Positions 16,838 through 26,649 of a DNA stretch of 64,000 nt are shown one piece after another; positions within the stretch are counted from its first letter, which is position 1, and the number at the start of each line of letters is the position of its first letter. A model generated the notes under the pieces. The model saw only the letters and a program-made list of their open reading frames with translations. It had not been told where the DNA came from and made no database searches. The position numbers and the translations under genes were made by a program. Origin of the DNA: Massilibacteroides sp. (GTDB lineage: Bacteria; Bacteroidota; Bacteroidia; Bacteroidales; Tannerellaceae); assembly GCF_028705895.1 (NCBI RefSeq), contig NZ_JAQWCQ010000004.1, positions 39,738-103,737 on the forward strand, written 5' to 3'.

Positions 16838-18181
16838 ATGGATATGAAAAAGAAAATATATATAGTAATGGTTTTGGTGGGCTTAAGAAGTCTTTCTTTT
16901 GCTCAGGAAAAAGTCTGGACGCTGGATGAGTGTATGAAATATGCGGTGGAGAATAGTACGAAAGTAAAGAAAGCGCTTCATACGAATGATACGTATAAGG
17001 CGGAACAACTTTCGGCTTTCGGTTCTTTTCTTCCTTCATTGACTGCAAATGTCGGGGCGCAATTAAACTATGGTCGTTCCATTGATCCGGAGACAAATAC
17101 ATATAGTAACACTTCAACCTTTAATAACGGTTATTCTATCTCTTCTTCTCTTCCCATATTTTATGGTGGTCGTCTTATTAATCAGTGGAAATTATCCAAA
17201 GTAAATCGTTTGCTGGGGAAACAGACTGTACGTCAGACGGAAGATGAATTAGCAATCAATACGATGCAGGCGTATATTGATGTGGTGTTTTATCAGGGAA
17301 CGGCGAAATTGGCCGCTGAAAAATTAGAAGAAAGTTCACGATTACTCTATAAAACGAAACGCCAGGAAGAACTTGGATTGAAAGGTAAAGCCGATGTTGC
17401 GCAGATCGAAGCGCAGGTTGCTTCGGATGATTATGACCTTACGCATCAGGAAAACATGTATAATACGGCATTGCTAACGCTGAAAGAATATATGAATTAT
17501 GATGCAGGTCTTTCATTGGAACTGGATACGACTCTTACCACTCAGGAATATACATTTCAACCTGAATCAACCGATGCTATTTTTGCTTATGCTTCAGAGA
17601 ATAATCCTTTGGCGCAACAGGCGGCACTTACTTTAAAGAATAATAAGTTGCAGCATCTTATAGCGAAAGGGCGTTTGTTTCCAACGATTTCTTTGTCGGC
17701 AGGTGTCTCAACTAATTACTTTGAGAATCTATCTTCCGGAGCAGCCGATCCGGCAGCTTTCAAGTCGCAGTTCAAAAATAACCGTGGGGAATATATTAGT
17801 TTGAATATCAGTATCCCGCTATTTGATGGTTTTGAGAATCGAACTACTATACGTCGCGCCCGTAATAACATGCGGATTGCTGCCGAACAACAAACGGAAA
17901 CTTTACGTCAGCTGCAAATTACGATCGAAAAAGCAGTTGCTGATCGTGATGGCTATCTGAAAGAAATGATCCAGATGGAGAAGCAAGTCAATGCAAACCA
18001 ATTGGCGTATCAGTTGACCTTGAGAAAATTCGAAGAAGGACTGATGAGCTCGCTTGATTTGCAGACAAGTGCGAATCAACTGATTCAATCCAAAGTAAAC
18101 CTCTTACAAAGACGCTTGCTGTACATTGTCAAAGTACGACAGGTCGATTATTATAAAGGGGGTGAATTAGTACAGAAATAA
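16838..18181 (+). CDS. TolC-family outer-membrane efflux channel
   Basis: This is the outer-membrane channel of a tripartite pump. The 447-residue protein has a signal peptide ending SFAQ, then two OEP (outer-membrane efflux protein) repeats of long amphipathic helices. VWTLDECMKYAVENS opens the first repeat, LPSLTANVGAQLNYGRS is the usual transition into the barrel strands, and a second LFPTISLSAGVSTNY lies in the second repeat. ATG codons occur at 16838 and 16844; AAGGAG 8 bases before 16838 favours that start. It is the first gene of an eight-gene operon with hlyD-like, permease and ATPase genes at short spacings. Confidence 0.93.
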   Translation: MDMKKKIYIVMVLVGLRSLSFAQEKVWTLDECMKYAVENSTKVKKALHTNDTYKAEQLSAFGSFLPSLTANVGAQLNYGRSIDPETNTYSNTSTFNNGYSISSSLPIFYGGRLINQWKLSKVNRLLGKQTVRQTEDELAINTMQAYIDVVFYQGTAKLAAEKLEESSRLLYKTKRQEELGLKGKADVAQIEAQVASDDYDLTHQENMYNTALLTLKEYMNYDAGLSLELDTTLTTQEYTFQPESTDAIFAYASENNPLAQQAALTLKNNKLQHLIAKGRLFPTISLSAGVSTNYFENLSSGAADPAAFKSQFKNNRGEYISLNISIPLFDGFENRTTIRRARNNMRIAAEQQTETLRQLQITIEKAVADRDGYLKEMIQMEKQVNANQLAYQLTLRKFEEGLMSSLDLQTSANQLIQSKVNLLQRRLLYIVKVRQVDYYKGGELVQK

Positions 18182-18214
18182 CAAACGGATAAGAAAAATA
18201 TAAAAAATACAATC

Positions 18215-19465
18215 ATGGATATACAATTAGAAAAAAAGAAAGGTATTCAGAAGAAACACATTCCTTATGTTGTCGGAGGTGCATTATTCCTGATATTAGT
18301 GGGATGGATAATTTTCGGGGATCATTCGTCTACCCTAAAAGTCGATTCCAGAAACGTAAATATCGGAGATGTAACGAAATCGGAATTTAATGATTTCGTG
18401 CGTGTGGACGGACAGGTACAGCCAATCACTGTTGTACAACTTAGTCCCGAAGAGGGGGGGATTGTGCAGGAAAAAGTAGTGGAAGAAGGTGCGCAGGTAA
18501 AGAAAGGAGACGTGATCGTTCGTCTGAGTAATTCCGGATTGGATTTGCAGATTCTGAACGCGGAAGCCGACTTAGCTGAAAAGCAAAACTTCCTAAGAAA
18601 TACACAGGTGACCATGGAACAGGATAAGCTGAATAATAAGACTGAAAAACTGCAATTAGATTTGGATATTCAGCGTAAGCTGAGGGCTTTTAAACAACAG
18701 GAACAATTGTATAAAGAGAGTCTGATTGCTAAGGAAGAATATTTGCAGGCCAAAGAAGATTATGATCTCGCCAAACAAAAACATGCGCTTATTATTGAGC
18801 GGCTTCGTCAGGATTCTATCTATCGTTCTATACAGATGGATCAGATGGAAGACAACTTATCTAATATGCGCCAGAATGTATTACTGATTCGTGAACGTAA
18901 GGAACACCTGAACATTCGTTCGCAAATAGATGGTGAGTTAGGTCTGTTGGATGTCGTATTGGGACAAAATGTCTCTACCGGACAAAAGATTGGTCAGATC
19001 AATGACTTGTCTGATTATAAGATCGAGGCTATGATAGACGAACATTATATTGATCGTGTAAAACAAGGTCTGGATGCCGCTTTTGAACGTCAGGATAAGA
19101 AATATGCGTTGACTGTACGCAAGGTATTCCCTGAAGTACGTGATGGCAAGTTTCGTACCGAGTTGGTCTTTGCCGGCGAACGTCCGGATAATATTCGTAG
19201 CGGTCAGACCTATTATATCAATTTACAATTGGGGTTACCTACAGAAAGTGTGATTATTCCTCGCGGAACATTCTTCCAGACTACGGGAGGAAGCTGGATA
19301 TTTGTTGTTGATAAAGATGGCAAAAAAGCAACTCGTCGTAAAATCAAAATCGGTCGTCAGAACCCACAATTCTATGAAGTGCTGGACGGACTTGAACCGG
19401 GCGAACGTGTTGTTATCTCTAACTATGAAAATTACAAAGACAATGAGGTGCTGATCCTTCAATAA
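18215..19465 (+). CDS. HlyD/RND-type periplasmic adaptor (membrane fusion protein)
   Basis: The adaptor bridges the inner-membrane permease and TolC. The 416-residue protein starts with a basic cytoplasmic tail and one membrane helix (VVGGALFLILVGWIIFG, about residues 20-36). A biotinyl-lipoyl-like half motif follows (VQLSPEEGGIVQEKVVEEG), then a long alpha-helical hairpin (about 105-235, coiled coil rich in K/E/Q), and then beta-barrel and membrane-proximal domains ending LEPGERVVISNYENYKDNEV. It starts 33 bases after the tolC homologue and ends 8 bases before the first permease, so the order is that of a transport operon. Confidence 0.92.
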   Translation: MDIQLEKKKGIQKKHIPYVVGGALFLILVGWIIFGDHSSTLKVDSRNVNIGDVTKSEFNDFVRVDGQVQPITVVQLSPEEGGIVQEKVVEEGAQVKKGDVIVRLSNSGLDLQILNAEADLAEKQNFLRNTQVTMEQDKLNNKTEKLQLDLDIQRKLRAFKQQEQLYKESLIAKEEYLQAKEDYDLAKQKHALIIERLRQDSIYRSIQMDQMEDNLSNMRQNVLLIRERKEHLNIRSQIDGELGLLDVVLGQNVSTGQKIGQINDLSDYKIEAMIDEHYIDRVKQGLDAAFERQDKKYALTVRKVFPEVRDGKFRTELVFAGERPDNIRSGQTYYINLQLGLPTESVIIPRGTFFQTTGGSWIFVVDKDGKKATRRKIKIGRQNPQFYEVLDGLEPGERVVISNYENYKDNEVLILQ

Positions 19466-19473
19466 ATTCTAGT

Positions 19474-21804
19474 ATGAATATTTTCAGATTATATAAAAAA
19501 ACAGGTCTTTTCTTATGGATAAACATTATCGGTTTATCCATAGGGTTGGCTGTTTCTATTTTGCTTATACTATTTGTTGTTAACGAATTAAGTTATGATA
19601 AACATATCGCGAATAATGAACGTATCGTTTGGCTGACTACTCAAATTGAAACGGCCGACAGATCGGAGAAATATCCGATAAACCTGCGTAAAGCCTATAC
19701 CGAATTGCCGGAAAAAGTACCAGCTGTAGAAGCTGCTGTACAACTTTATAATTGGGGAGCTTCTGAATTTACTAATGGTCAGGAGCGTTATCCCAATATT
19801 CAGACGAAATTAGCTGATGCTGATTATTTCGACGTTTTTCAGATGAAATTTTTAGAAGGTACTCCGCAAACAGCTTTGACAGATCTTCGTTCACTTGTGT
19901 TGACAAAAGAAAAGGCAGAAGCAATATTTGGAGATATCCACGAAGCAATGGGTAAGGAGCTAAGAACAGATCGGGACACTTTTGTTGTTTCCGGAGTTGT
20001 TGAAGCCTATCCTTATAATACCTCTTTGAACTTTGAGGCGTTGGGAAATATCAAGCGAATGAATTGGATTGATGGTGCGGGGTTGGAGTTCTATACCTAT
20101 TACTTAGTTAATGAATCAGTTTCTGTTTCTGAAGCAAGAAAAGCTATTGTCGCAGAATATGAAAAAATACTTGAACCATTCGGAGCACAGTTTGGAGCAG
20201 AAATAAACGCTAAAACATTTTTACTTACAGATATTTACCTGAAATCGGATGTGCAAAATTTCTGGGGCAAGCAAAGCAATATGAAATTTGTTTGGCTACT
20301 TACGGTTTTGGCTGTATTTATTTTGATTCTGGCCGTGACGAACTTTATCAATCTGTTTATGGCACAGGGAGAAACACGCATGAAAGAGATTGGTGTACGT
20401 AAAACCTTAGGTGCGCAGATCCCGAATATTGTGAAACAATTCTTTTCAGAAATAACGGTTGTTGTAAGTCTTGCTTTTGTTATTGGCTTTTTATTGATGC
20501 TTTACCTGATGCCTTATTTCTCAGAATTGGTTAACAGGGAAATAGATTCAAGCCAGCTTCTTACTCCATTGTTTATGTTTGGAGGAATCTTACTTTTCCT
20601 TTTAACGATTGTGTTGGCGGCTTTCTATCCTTCCTTTTATTTGAGCCGATTTAATCCGTTGGCTATTCTGAATAAGCAAATCCGTTTTTCAAAACAACGA
20701 TTAAATGTGGTAGTGGTGGTTTTCCAATCGTTTCTTTCCATTATTTTAATCTCATTTATTCTGATCTTTTACCAACAGATAATGTTTCTGCAGAATTTAC
20801 CATTAGGTTATTCCCCTGAAAATGTAGTGATGGTCTATGGTAATCGGGCGGTTTCCGGAAGTTATGCTGCTGTTAAACAGGAGTTATTGGCTAATCCTGA
20901 TATAATAATGGTAAGTGGAGGATCGCATCAGGTAGGTGGAGGAACAAGTGGACAAGGTATAAAGCTTTTGGAGTCAGATCCTTCTTCTTTAGCTGTAAAT
21001 GAATACAGGATGTTGCCGGGATTATGCGAGTTGATGAATTTTCAATTAGCAGAAGGCGAATTTTATAAGGAAACGACGCACGACAGTATTCCGCAGATCG
21101 TGCTTAATGAAGAGGCAATTAAAGCTTTAGGTTTGGAATCGCCGGTTGTCGGACAAGATATTTATTATAGAAGAAAGATGAAAATAATCGGTGTGGTAAA
21201 GGACTTTTACTATGGCAATCCGGTGAATAAGATCGAACCGATTATGCTTACGCGAGTAGGATATCCGTCTTTACTGTATCTGAAAGTAAGGGAAGGCATT
21301 AACCGAATGGATGCGGAACAAACAATCGCAAATGTGTTGAAAGAGTTCGATCCGAACTTCACACTCAATGCGGTATGGAGTGCCGATTTGTATGCCGATA
21401 AATTCAAAGAAATGAAGATCAATGAACGGATCATATTGATAGCCTCTGTTCTCTCTGTTTTTATAGCGATGTTGGGGTTGATGGCGATGCATCTTTATTC
21501 CACAATACGGCGCACGAAGGAAATCGGGTTGAGGCGTATCAACGGAGCCAGCCGCAGTTCTATATTCAAGTTGCTGTCTATAAATGTAATCAAGTGGGTA
21601 TTTATTGCCGGCGTTCTGGCTGCACCTGTAACTTATCTGATAGCGCATGATTTATTTAAACAATACGATAACGCGATAACGCTGAACTGGGTGATATTTG
21701 TTGTTCCTGTTTTGATTCAGGCGATAACCGCTTTACTGACCACTTCAGGAGTAACCTTGCGGGCATTATCCGTAAATCCGGTAACGATCTTAAAACAAGA
21801 TTGA
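19474..21804 (+). CDS. ABC transporter permease, MacB/FtsX family (permease 1)
   Basis: A 776-residue permease with two MacB_PCD-FtsX units. A membrane helix at residues 15-37 is followed by a periplasmic domain to about 270 and three helices near 275-400 with FtsX motifs (MKEIGVRKTLGAQ). A second periplasmic domain spans about 440-650, and three more helices carry the second motif (TKEIGLRRINGASRSSIFKLL). It ends NPVTILKQD, the usual FtsX C-terminal form. These permeases use periplasmic domain movement to push substrates into the TolC channel. It begins 8 bases after the adaptor gene and ends 4 bases before the next permease. Substrate unknown. Confidence 0.9.
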   Translation: MNIFRLYKKTGLFLWINIIGLSIGLAVSILLILFVVNELSYDKHIANNERIVWLTTQIETADRSEKYPINLRKAYTELPEKVPAVEAAVQLYNWGASEFTNGQERYPNIQTKLADADYFDVFQMKFLEGTPQTALTDLRSLVLTKEKAEAIFGDIHEAMGKELRTDRDTFVVSGVVEAYPYNTSLNFEALGNIKRMNWIDGAGLEFYTYYLVNESVSVSEARKAIVAEYEKILEPFGAQFGAEINAKTFLLTDIYLKSDVQNFWGKQSNMKFVWLLTVLAVFILILAVTNFINLFMAQGETRMKEIGVRKTLGAQIPNIVKQFFSEITVVVSLAFVIGFLLMLYLMPYFSELVNREIDSSQLLTPLFMFGGILLFLLTIVLAAFYPSFYLSRFNPLAILNKQIRFSKQRLNVVVVVFQSFLSIILISFILIFYQQIMFLQNLPLGYSPENVVMVYGNRAVSGSYAAVKQELLANPDIIMVSGGSHQVGGGTSGQGIKLLESDPSSLAVNEYRMLPGLCELMNFQLAEGEFYKETTHDSIPQIVLNEEAIKALGLESPVVGQDIYYRRKMKIIGVVKDFYYGNPVNKIEPIMLTRVGYPSLLYLKVREGINRMDAEQTIANVLKEFDPNFTLNAVWSADLYADKFKEMKINERIILIASVLSVFIAMLGLMAMHLYSTIRRTKEIGLRRINGASRSSIFKLLSINVIKWVFIAGVLAAPVTYLIAHDLFKQYDNAITLNWVIFVVPVLIQAITALLTTSGVTLRALSVNPVTILKQD

Positions 21805-21808
21805 TAAG

Positions 21809-24175
21809 ATGAATAAAGAATTAGTATTAGCATTTCGCTCCCTGTTTAAGAAAGGACGTAACAATCATATCAAGATACTGTCATTAGCCGTAGGCTTGGC
21901 GATGGGCTTGGTACTGATCGCTAAAGTCTATTTTGAGCAGACGTTTGATAATTTCTATCCGGATGGAGACCGGGTTTATCATCTGACTGAGAATTTTACA
22001 AAGGCAGATGATGATGAGCCCGGGTGGCATAACCGTGTTAGCGGTGCCATAGCCGTTGGAATGCGTGAAGAATTACCGGAAGTAGAAGCCGGAACTCGCT
22101 TTACTAATCTTGGATTACAAGATGCGATCTTCTATACAACAGACGATAAACGCAATTATTCCGGCAATTTTATTCTTGCTGATTCCTGTCTGTTTGATGT
22201 GCTTCCGCGTCCTGTTCTCGCCGGTGATGTGAAGCAAACATTGTCTCGTCCGATGTATGTGATCGTATCTAAAAGTATTGCCGATAAGATCGGTTCGGAT
22301 GTGATCGGGAAAACAATAGAAATGGATACGTATCCCGGTAAGATCATGACTATCGGAGCTATCTTTGACGATATACCCGAAAACTCGCACTATCGTTATG
22401 ATGTGGCAATTTCTATGTCTTCGATCGGTGAGTTTATGTGGGACGGCTCGATGAATTGGTTGGGTAATGACCGTTATTCGGCTTATGTCCGTTTATCAAA
22501 AGGGGTAACACCTGAGTCTATAGCCGCGTCAATGCATGAAATGCAAACCAGACATCAACCGATGGAAAAGTTGAAAAAATTGGGTATGGATATTTATTAT
22601 ACGCTAAATCCCTTGCTAACCATCCATTCCGCAGATCAGAATGTGAAACGTATGTCTCTTTTATTAGGATTACTTGCCTTTGCCTTGTTGTTTACTGCAG
22701 TAATGAACTATATTCTGATTGTTATTTCCACATTGGTTGGTCGTTCAAAAGAAGTGGCGGTTTATAAATGTTATGGTGCTTCGGGTAAAAATATCACATC
22801 TCTGATGTTGGCCGAAACCACAGTACATCTTACGATCTCCATAATAACGGCTGTTTTACTTGTTGCTGCTTGCCAGCCTATTGTAAAAGAATTATTGGGT
22901 ACATCCTTAATCGCCTTGTTGTCTTGGGAGGCTTGCTTACTGCTGTTGGGTGTATGTGTACTTGTTTATCTGTTAGCAGGATTAATTCCGGCCCAATTAT
23001 TTGCACGTATCCCTGTTGCTGTTGCGTTTCGTAATTACCGCGAGTCCCGTCGGAACTGGAAATTGGGATTGTTGTTTATCCAGTTTATTGCTTGTGCATT
23101 TCTGGTTACTCTGCTTGTGATTATTGGTCGTCAATATACCCTGATGGTCAATGATAATCCCGGATATAATTACGAGAACGTGGTTTATTGTGAAACCTTT
23201 GGTACTAACAAGGAAAGACGACAACAGGCAATTAATGAATTAAGTCGTATTCCGGGTGTAGATATGGTAGCTACCTCATCGACTTTGCCTTTTCAGGGAA
23301 TGTCAGGAAATAATGTTTCTCTTCCCGGTAGAGATGAAGAACTGTTCAATTTTGCAGATATGGAAGATGCGGACATAAATTACTTTAAGTTATTGCAAAT
23401 CCCCATTATGTCAGGAAAGGCATTCGATGAAAATAGTGCAGAAGGAGATATTGTAGTCAGTAAATCCTTTGAAGAAAAGATGGCACTTATGTGTGGTTGG
23501 ACTGATGGAGCCGTAGGAAAAGAAGTAAGATTGAGTCAATGGGAATTACGCCGTATTGTGGGTGTATATAATGATATTCGTGTTTCTTCTATAGCCAATA
23601 TGGACGAGCGTCCGAGTGTATTGCTTTATACTAAAGAACCTCAGAATATTATTACTGTTCGTCTGCATCAGATGAATTCGGAGTTAATACAGCAGGTAAC
23701 GTCAGTTTTGGAAAACTCTATGCCGGACAAGCATCTTGTAGTCATACCATACAGTGAAGAGATGATAAATCTGTATAAAGACTCCCGCGTATTTCGTGAT
23801 TCAGTCATGATCGGAGGTATTGTAACACTGCTTATTTCCCTGATCGGATTGGTTGGATATACGAATGACGAAATAAACCGTCGCAGAGCCGAAATTGCTG
23901 TCAGGCGGATAAACGGCGCAACTTTACTGGATATTTTACGTATTTTCTTAATAGATATATTGAAAATTGCTATACCCGCTATTGTACTGGGAGGTATTGC
24001 GGCTTACTTCACTGCAGTAAAATGGCAGGAGCAATTTGCCGAAAAAAGTTCGCTGACTATTTTCTTGTTTATCGCTTGCGGTTTGGCGGTACTTTCAATC
24101 ATCTTAACTTTAGTAAGTATCAATGGATATCGGGTAGCCAATCAAAATCCGGTAGAAAGTCTAAGAAATCAATAA
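21809..24175 (+). CDS. ABC transporter permease, MacB/FtsX family (permease 2)
   Basis: A 788-residue paralog of permease 1 with the same two-unit layout: first helix at about residues 20-37, MacB-type periplasmic domain, helices near 285-405 with SKEVAVYKCYGASGKN, second periplasmic domain, and C-terminal helices with RAEIAVRRINGATLLDILRI. It ends NPVESLRNQ. The first FtsX motif (VYKCYGAS rather than VRKxxGA) is more diverged than in its neighbours. It starts 4 bases after permease 1 and ends 11 bases before the start of permease 3, so translation is likely coupled along the three. Confidence 0.9.
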   Translation: MNKELVLAFRSLFKKGRNNHIKILSLAVGLAMGLVLIAKVYFEQTFDNFYPDGDRVYHLTENFTKADDDEPGWHNRVSGAIAVGMREELPEVEAGTRFTNLGLQDAIFYTTDDKRNYSGNFILADSCLFDVLPRPVLAGDVKQTLSRPMYVIVSKSIADKIGSDVIGKTIEMDTYPGKIMTIGAIFDDIPENSHYRYDVAISMSSIGEFMWDGSMNWLGNDRYSAYVRLSKGVTPESIAASMHEMQTRHQPMEKLKKLGMDIYYTLNPLLTIHSADQNVKRMSLLLGLLAFALLFTAVMNYILIVISTLVGRSKEVAVYKCYGASGKNITSLMLAETTVHLTISIITAVLLVAACQPIVKELLGTSLIALLSWEACLLLLGVCVLVYLLAGLIPAQLFARIPVAVAFRNYRESRRNWKLGLLFIQFIACAFLVTLLVIIGRQYTLMVNDNPGYNYENVVYCETFGTNKERRQQAINELSRIPGVDMVATSSTLPFQGMSGNNVSLPGRDEELFNFADMEDADINYFKLLQIPIMSGKAFDENSAEGDIVVSKSFEEKMALMCGWTDGAVGKEVRLSQWELRRIVGVYNDIRVSSIANMDERPSVLLYTKEPQNIITVRLHQMNSELIQQVTSVLENSMPDKHLVVIPYSEEMINLYKDSRVFRDSVMIGGIVTLLISLIGLVGYTNDEINRRRAEIAVRRINGATLLDILRIFLIDILKIAIPAIVLGGIAAYFTAVKWQEQFAEKSSLTIFLFIACGLAVLSIILTLVSINGYRVANQNPVESLRNQ

Positions 24176-24186
24176 TCATATATAGT

Positions 24187-26511
24187 ATGAATAATTTGTT
24201 GAATATAAAATTCTTTTTGAAGTTTCTCAGCAGAAACAAAGTCTATACACTGATTAATGTGTTCGGACTGTCGTTGTCGCTGATGTTTGTGATCCTGATC
24301 ACGGTCTATGTGAAACAGGAATTATCCGTAGATAAGTTTCAGGAAAACGCGGAACAGATTTATATGTTAGGGAATGAAGAAGGAATTGGAAGCGCCTTCC
24401 GGTTGGCTTATCGGATAAAAGACCGGTACCCGGAAATCGAGAAAGTTTGTCCTTTAGTTCCTACCTGGTATAAACAACCGGTAACTGTCAATGATGTAAA
24501 ACACAATGCAGACGTATTATTCGCTGATTCTACTTTCTTCAATATGTTCTCTTTTCCGTTAGTGGAGGGAACAAAAGAGGGAGTATTGCAAAGCCGGGAT
24601 TATGCCGTTGTTTCCGAATCTTTTGTGCGCAAAGTTTTTCCTAATGTTGATCCGATCGGCAAAACTATCTTTCTGAATGATTCTGTCAATGTAACTGTCA
24701 GTGGAATTATGAAGGATATTAAAAACTCCTCCATACCCTATGCCGATGTGTTGATCCGGATCGATAATATAAAGTTCTTTAACAGCAGCATGGACAGTGA
24801 GCATTTTAATAATGCAGGGAGCTGTGTTGTTTTTATTCAAAAACGAAAAGAGGCAGACTTAAATGCAAAGGCAGAGGATATGAAATCTTTCTTTAAAGAA
24901 ATTTTCTGGCTCTACAAAAACGGATTGTGTGACCAAGTTCGTTTTGTGCCTTTGAAAGAGTTTTATTTCTCAGATTATGAATCGCCCGGATTGATGCAGG
25001 GGGATAAAAGTTTTGTTCTGATATTACTGTCTGTGGGTATTCTGATTCTTGTTTTTGCAATTATCAATTATATCAACTTAACGGTAGCACAGGCCGGATT
25101 CAGAGCAAAGGAAATGTCGATCCGTCGTTTAAATGGAGCTTCACGAGGAGAGTTATTCATGCGGCTGATTATGGAATCTACTTTAGTAACTTTTATCTCT
25201 TTTTTCATTGGTTTACTTCTGGCTATGGCTGTGGTTCCATTTGCCAATGATCTGTTGCAAACAAAAATTCTTATAGGAGAAAGTCTTTCTACAGGAGCAG
25301 TTCTGCTTTCCTTAGGATTAATTCTCGTGATCGGTGCTTTATCCGGAATCTTGCCGGCTTATATCATATCCAACTCAAAACCAATCGATGTAGTACGTGG
25401 TGAGTTCAGGCAAAAGACTAAGATGCGCTTTAGTAAAGTTTTTATAACTTTCCAGAATGTGATTACTATCGTCATGATTGCGGCCTCAATAACCATGATT
25501 ATGCAGGTGGATCATCTGATTAAAGCACCCTTAGGTTATCAATCCACGAATCTGATGGATATTCCTTTGTTCGAGAGTAAAGAGAAATTGGTCACCCTTG
25601 GCAACGAATTGCAAAAACTATCATCCGTCAAAAGAGTGGCTTATTCGCAAGGAACTCCTTTTAGCCGGGGAAATAATCACACCATGCAATACAAAGAGAA
25701 AAATAAGAATATCAGTTTTCAGTCGATTGTCAGTGATCAGACTTTCTTTGATATGTTAGGCTTGCAGATCATCAGGGATAATCATTATACAGGAACTGGC
25801 GGTTTTTATCTGTCGGAACAAGCCCTTCGCGAATTAGAGATCAGCGAAGATGCCGAAACCTTTACCTTTTATGATAATAAACCTTCTATTGCCGGTATTT
25901 TAAAAGATTTCCAGCTATACAATATCACTTATCGGGTAGCACCAATACTTTACCGTATAAATAAATTAGAGGACTTTTATCCTTGGGATTTAATTGTAGA
26001 AGTACAAGGGGATCCGTTTGTCGCAAACAAAGATATAAAAGCTGTTTACGAAAAGTTTACCGGACTGGAGTTTAATGGTGAGTACTTTGATGAGCAAATT
26101 CAGAAATCATTTGAAGCGCAACAACGGACTTCAAAAATTGTCATGCTTTTTGCTATCATAGCAATCATTATATCCTTGCTTGGATTGGTTGCCATGTCAA
26201 CTTATTTTATTCTGCAGCGGTCCCGTGAGATAGCTGTCCGGAAAGTGTTCGGTTCATCGAGTATGCAGATTTTAAAGCGTTTAGTTTTAACTTTTTTGAA
26301 TTATGTATTGATCGCTTTTGTAATCGCAAGTCCGATTATTTGGTATGCGATGAACAAATGGTTGTCTGACTATGATTACCGGATCGAATTAAGTCCGCTT
26401 ATATTCATCGGAGCCGGTTTGTTCTGTCTGTTGATCTCATTTGTGGCAGTTGTCGTACAAAGTTATTACGCGGCAAATGGCAATCCGGTTAAACGATTAA
26501 AGGCGGAATAA
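24187..26511 (+). CDS. ABC transporter permease, MacB/FtsX family (permease 3)
   Basis: The ORF track starts at 24022 inside permease 2; the real start is the ATG at 24187 (MNNLLNIKFFLKFLSRNKVY), giving 774 residues. The N-terminal basic helix then a membrane segment (INVFGLSLSLMFVILITVYV) matches the other permeases. FtsX motifs are AKEMSIRRLNGASRGEL in the first half and SREIAVRKVFGSSSMQIL in the second, and it ends NPVKRLKAE. After its stop there is a 138-base gap with a phased repeat array before the ATPase gene, the only large break in the operon. Confidence 0.9.
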   Translation: MNNLLNIKFFLKFLSRNKVYTLINVFGLSLSLMFVILITVYVKQELSVDKFQENAEQIYMLGNEEGIGSAFRLAYRIKDRYPEIEKVCPLVPTWYKQPVTVNDVKHNADVLFADSTFFNMFSFPLVEGTKEGVLQSRDYAVVSESFVRKVFPNVDPIGKTIFLNDSVNVTVSGIMKDIKNSSIPYADVLIRIDNIKFFNSSMDSEHFNNAGSCVVFIQKRKEADLNAKAEDMKSFFKEIFWLYKNGLCDQVRFVPLKEFYFSDYESPGLMQGDKSFVLILLSVGILILVFAIINYINLTVAQAGFRAKEMSIRRLNGASRGELFMRLIMESTLVTFISFFIGLLLAMAVVPFANDLLQTKILIGESLSTGAVLLSLGLILVIGALSGILPAYIISNSKPIDVVRGEFRQKTKMRFSKVFITFQNVITIVMIAASITMIMQVDHLIKAPLGYQSTNLMDIPLFESKEKLVTLGNELQKLSSVKRVAYSQGTPFSRGNNHTMQYKEKNKNISFQSIVSDQTFFDMLGLQIIRDNHYTGTGGFYLSEQALRELEISEDAETFTFYDNKPSIAGILKDFQLYNITYRVAPILYRINKLEDFYPWDLIVEVQGDPFVANKDIKAVYEKFTGLEFNGEYFDEQIQKSFEAQQRTSKIVMLFAIIAIIISLLGLVAMSTYFILQRSREIAVRKVFGSSSMQILKRLVLTFLNYVLIAFVIASPIIWYAMNKWLSDYDYRIELSPLIFIGAGLFCLLISFVAVVVQSYYAANGNPVKRLKAE

Positions 26512-26535
26512 AATCGATACAATACGTTTGTTTTT

Positions 26536-26601
26536 TTAGAGGTAGGTCTAAATTAATTTAGAGGTAGGTGTAAATCGATTTAGAGGTAGGTGTAAATTGT
26601 T
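26536..26601. repeat. Three 22-bp tandem repeats inside the export operon
   Basis: TTAGAGGTAGGTSTAAAT starts at 26536, 26558 and 26580, exactly 22 bp apart. The junctions between units are palindromes: TCTAAATTAATTTAGA is a perfect 16-bp palindrome, and TAAATCGATTTA is a perfect 12-bp one. The array lies 25 bases after permease 3 and about 50 bases before the ATPase ATG. Confidence 0.8.
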
Positions 26602-26649
26602 TTTTCTTATAATTAAAATTTGAAGTAATAATAATAAAATTATAGAGTC

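Noticed and set aside
24022-24186. Longer start of permease 3 given by the ORF track
   Set aside because: The extension lies inside the coding region of permease 2 and lacks the hydrophobic start; ATG 24187 matches the other permeases.
26536-26601. Possible CRISPR array
   Set aside because: Units are contiguous 22-bp repeats without unique spacers, only three copies, and no cas gene is nearby. The same holds for the other three arrays.
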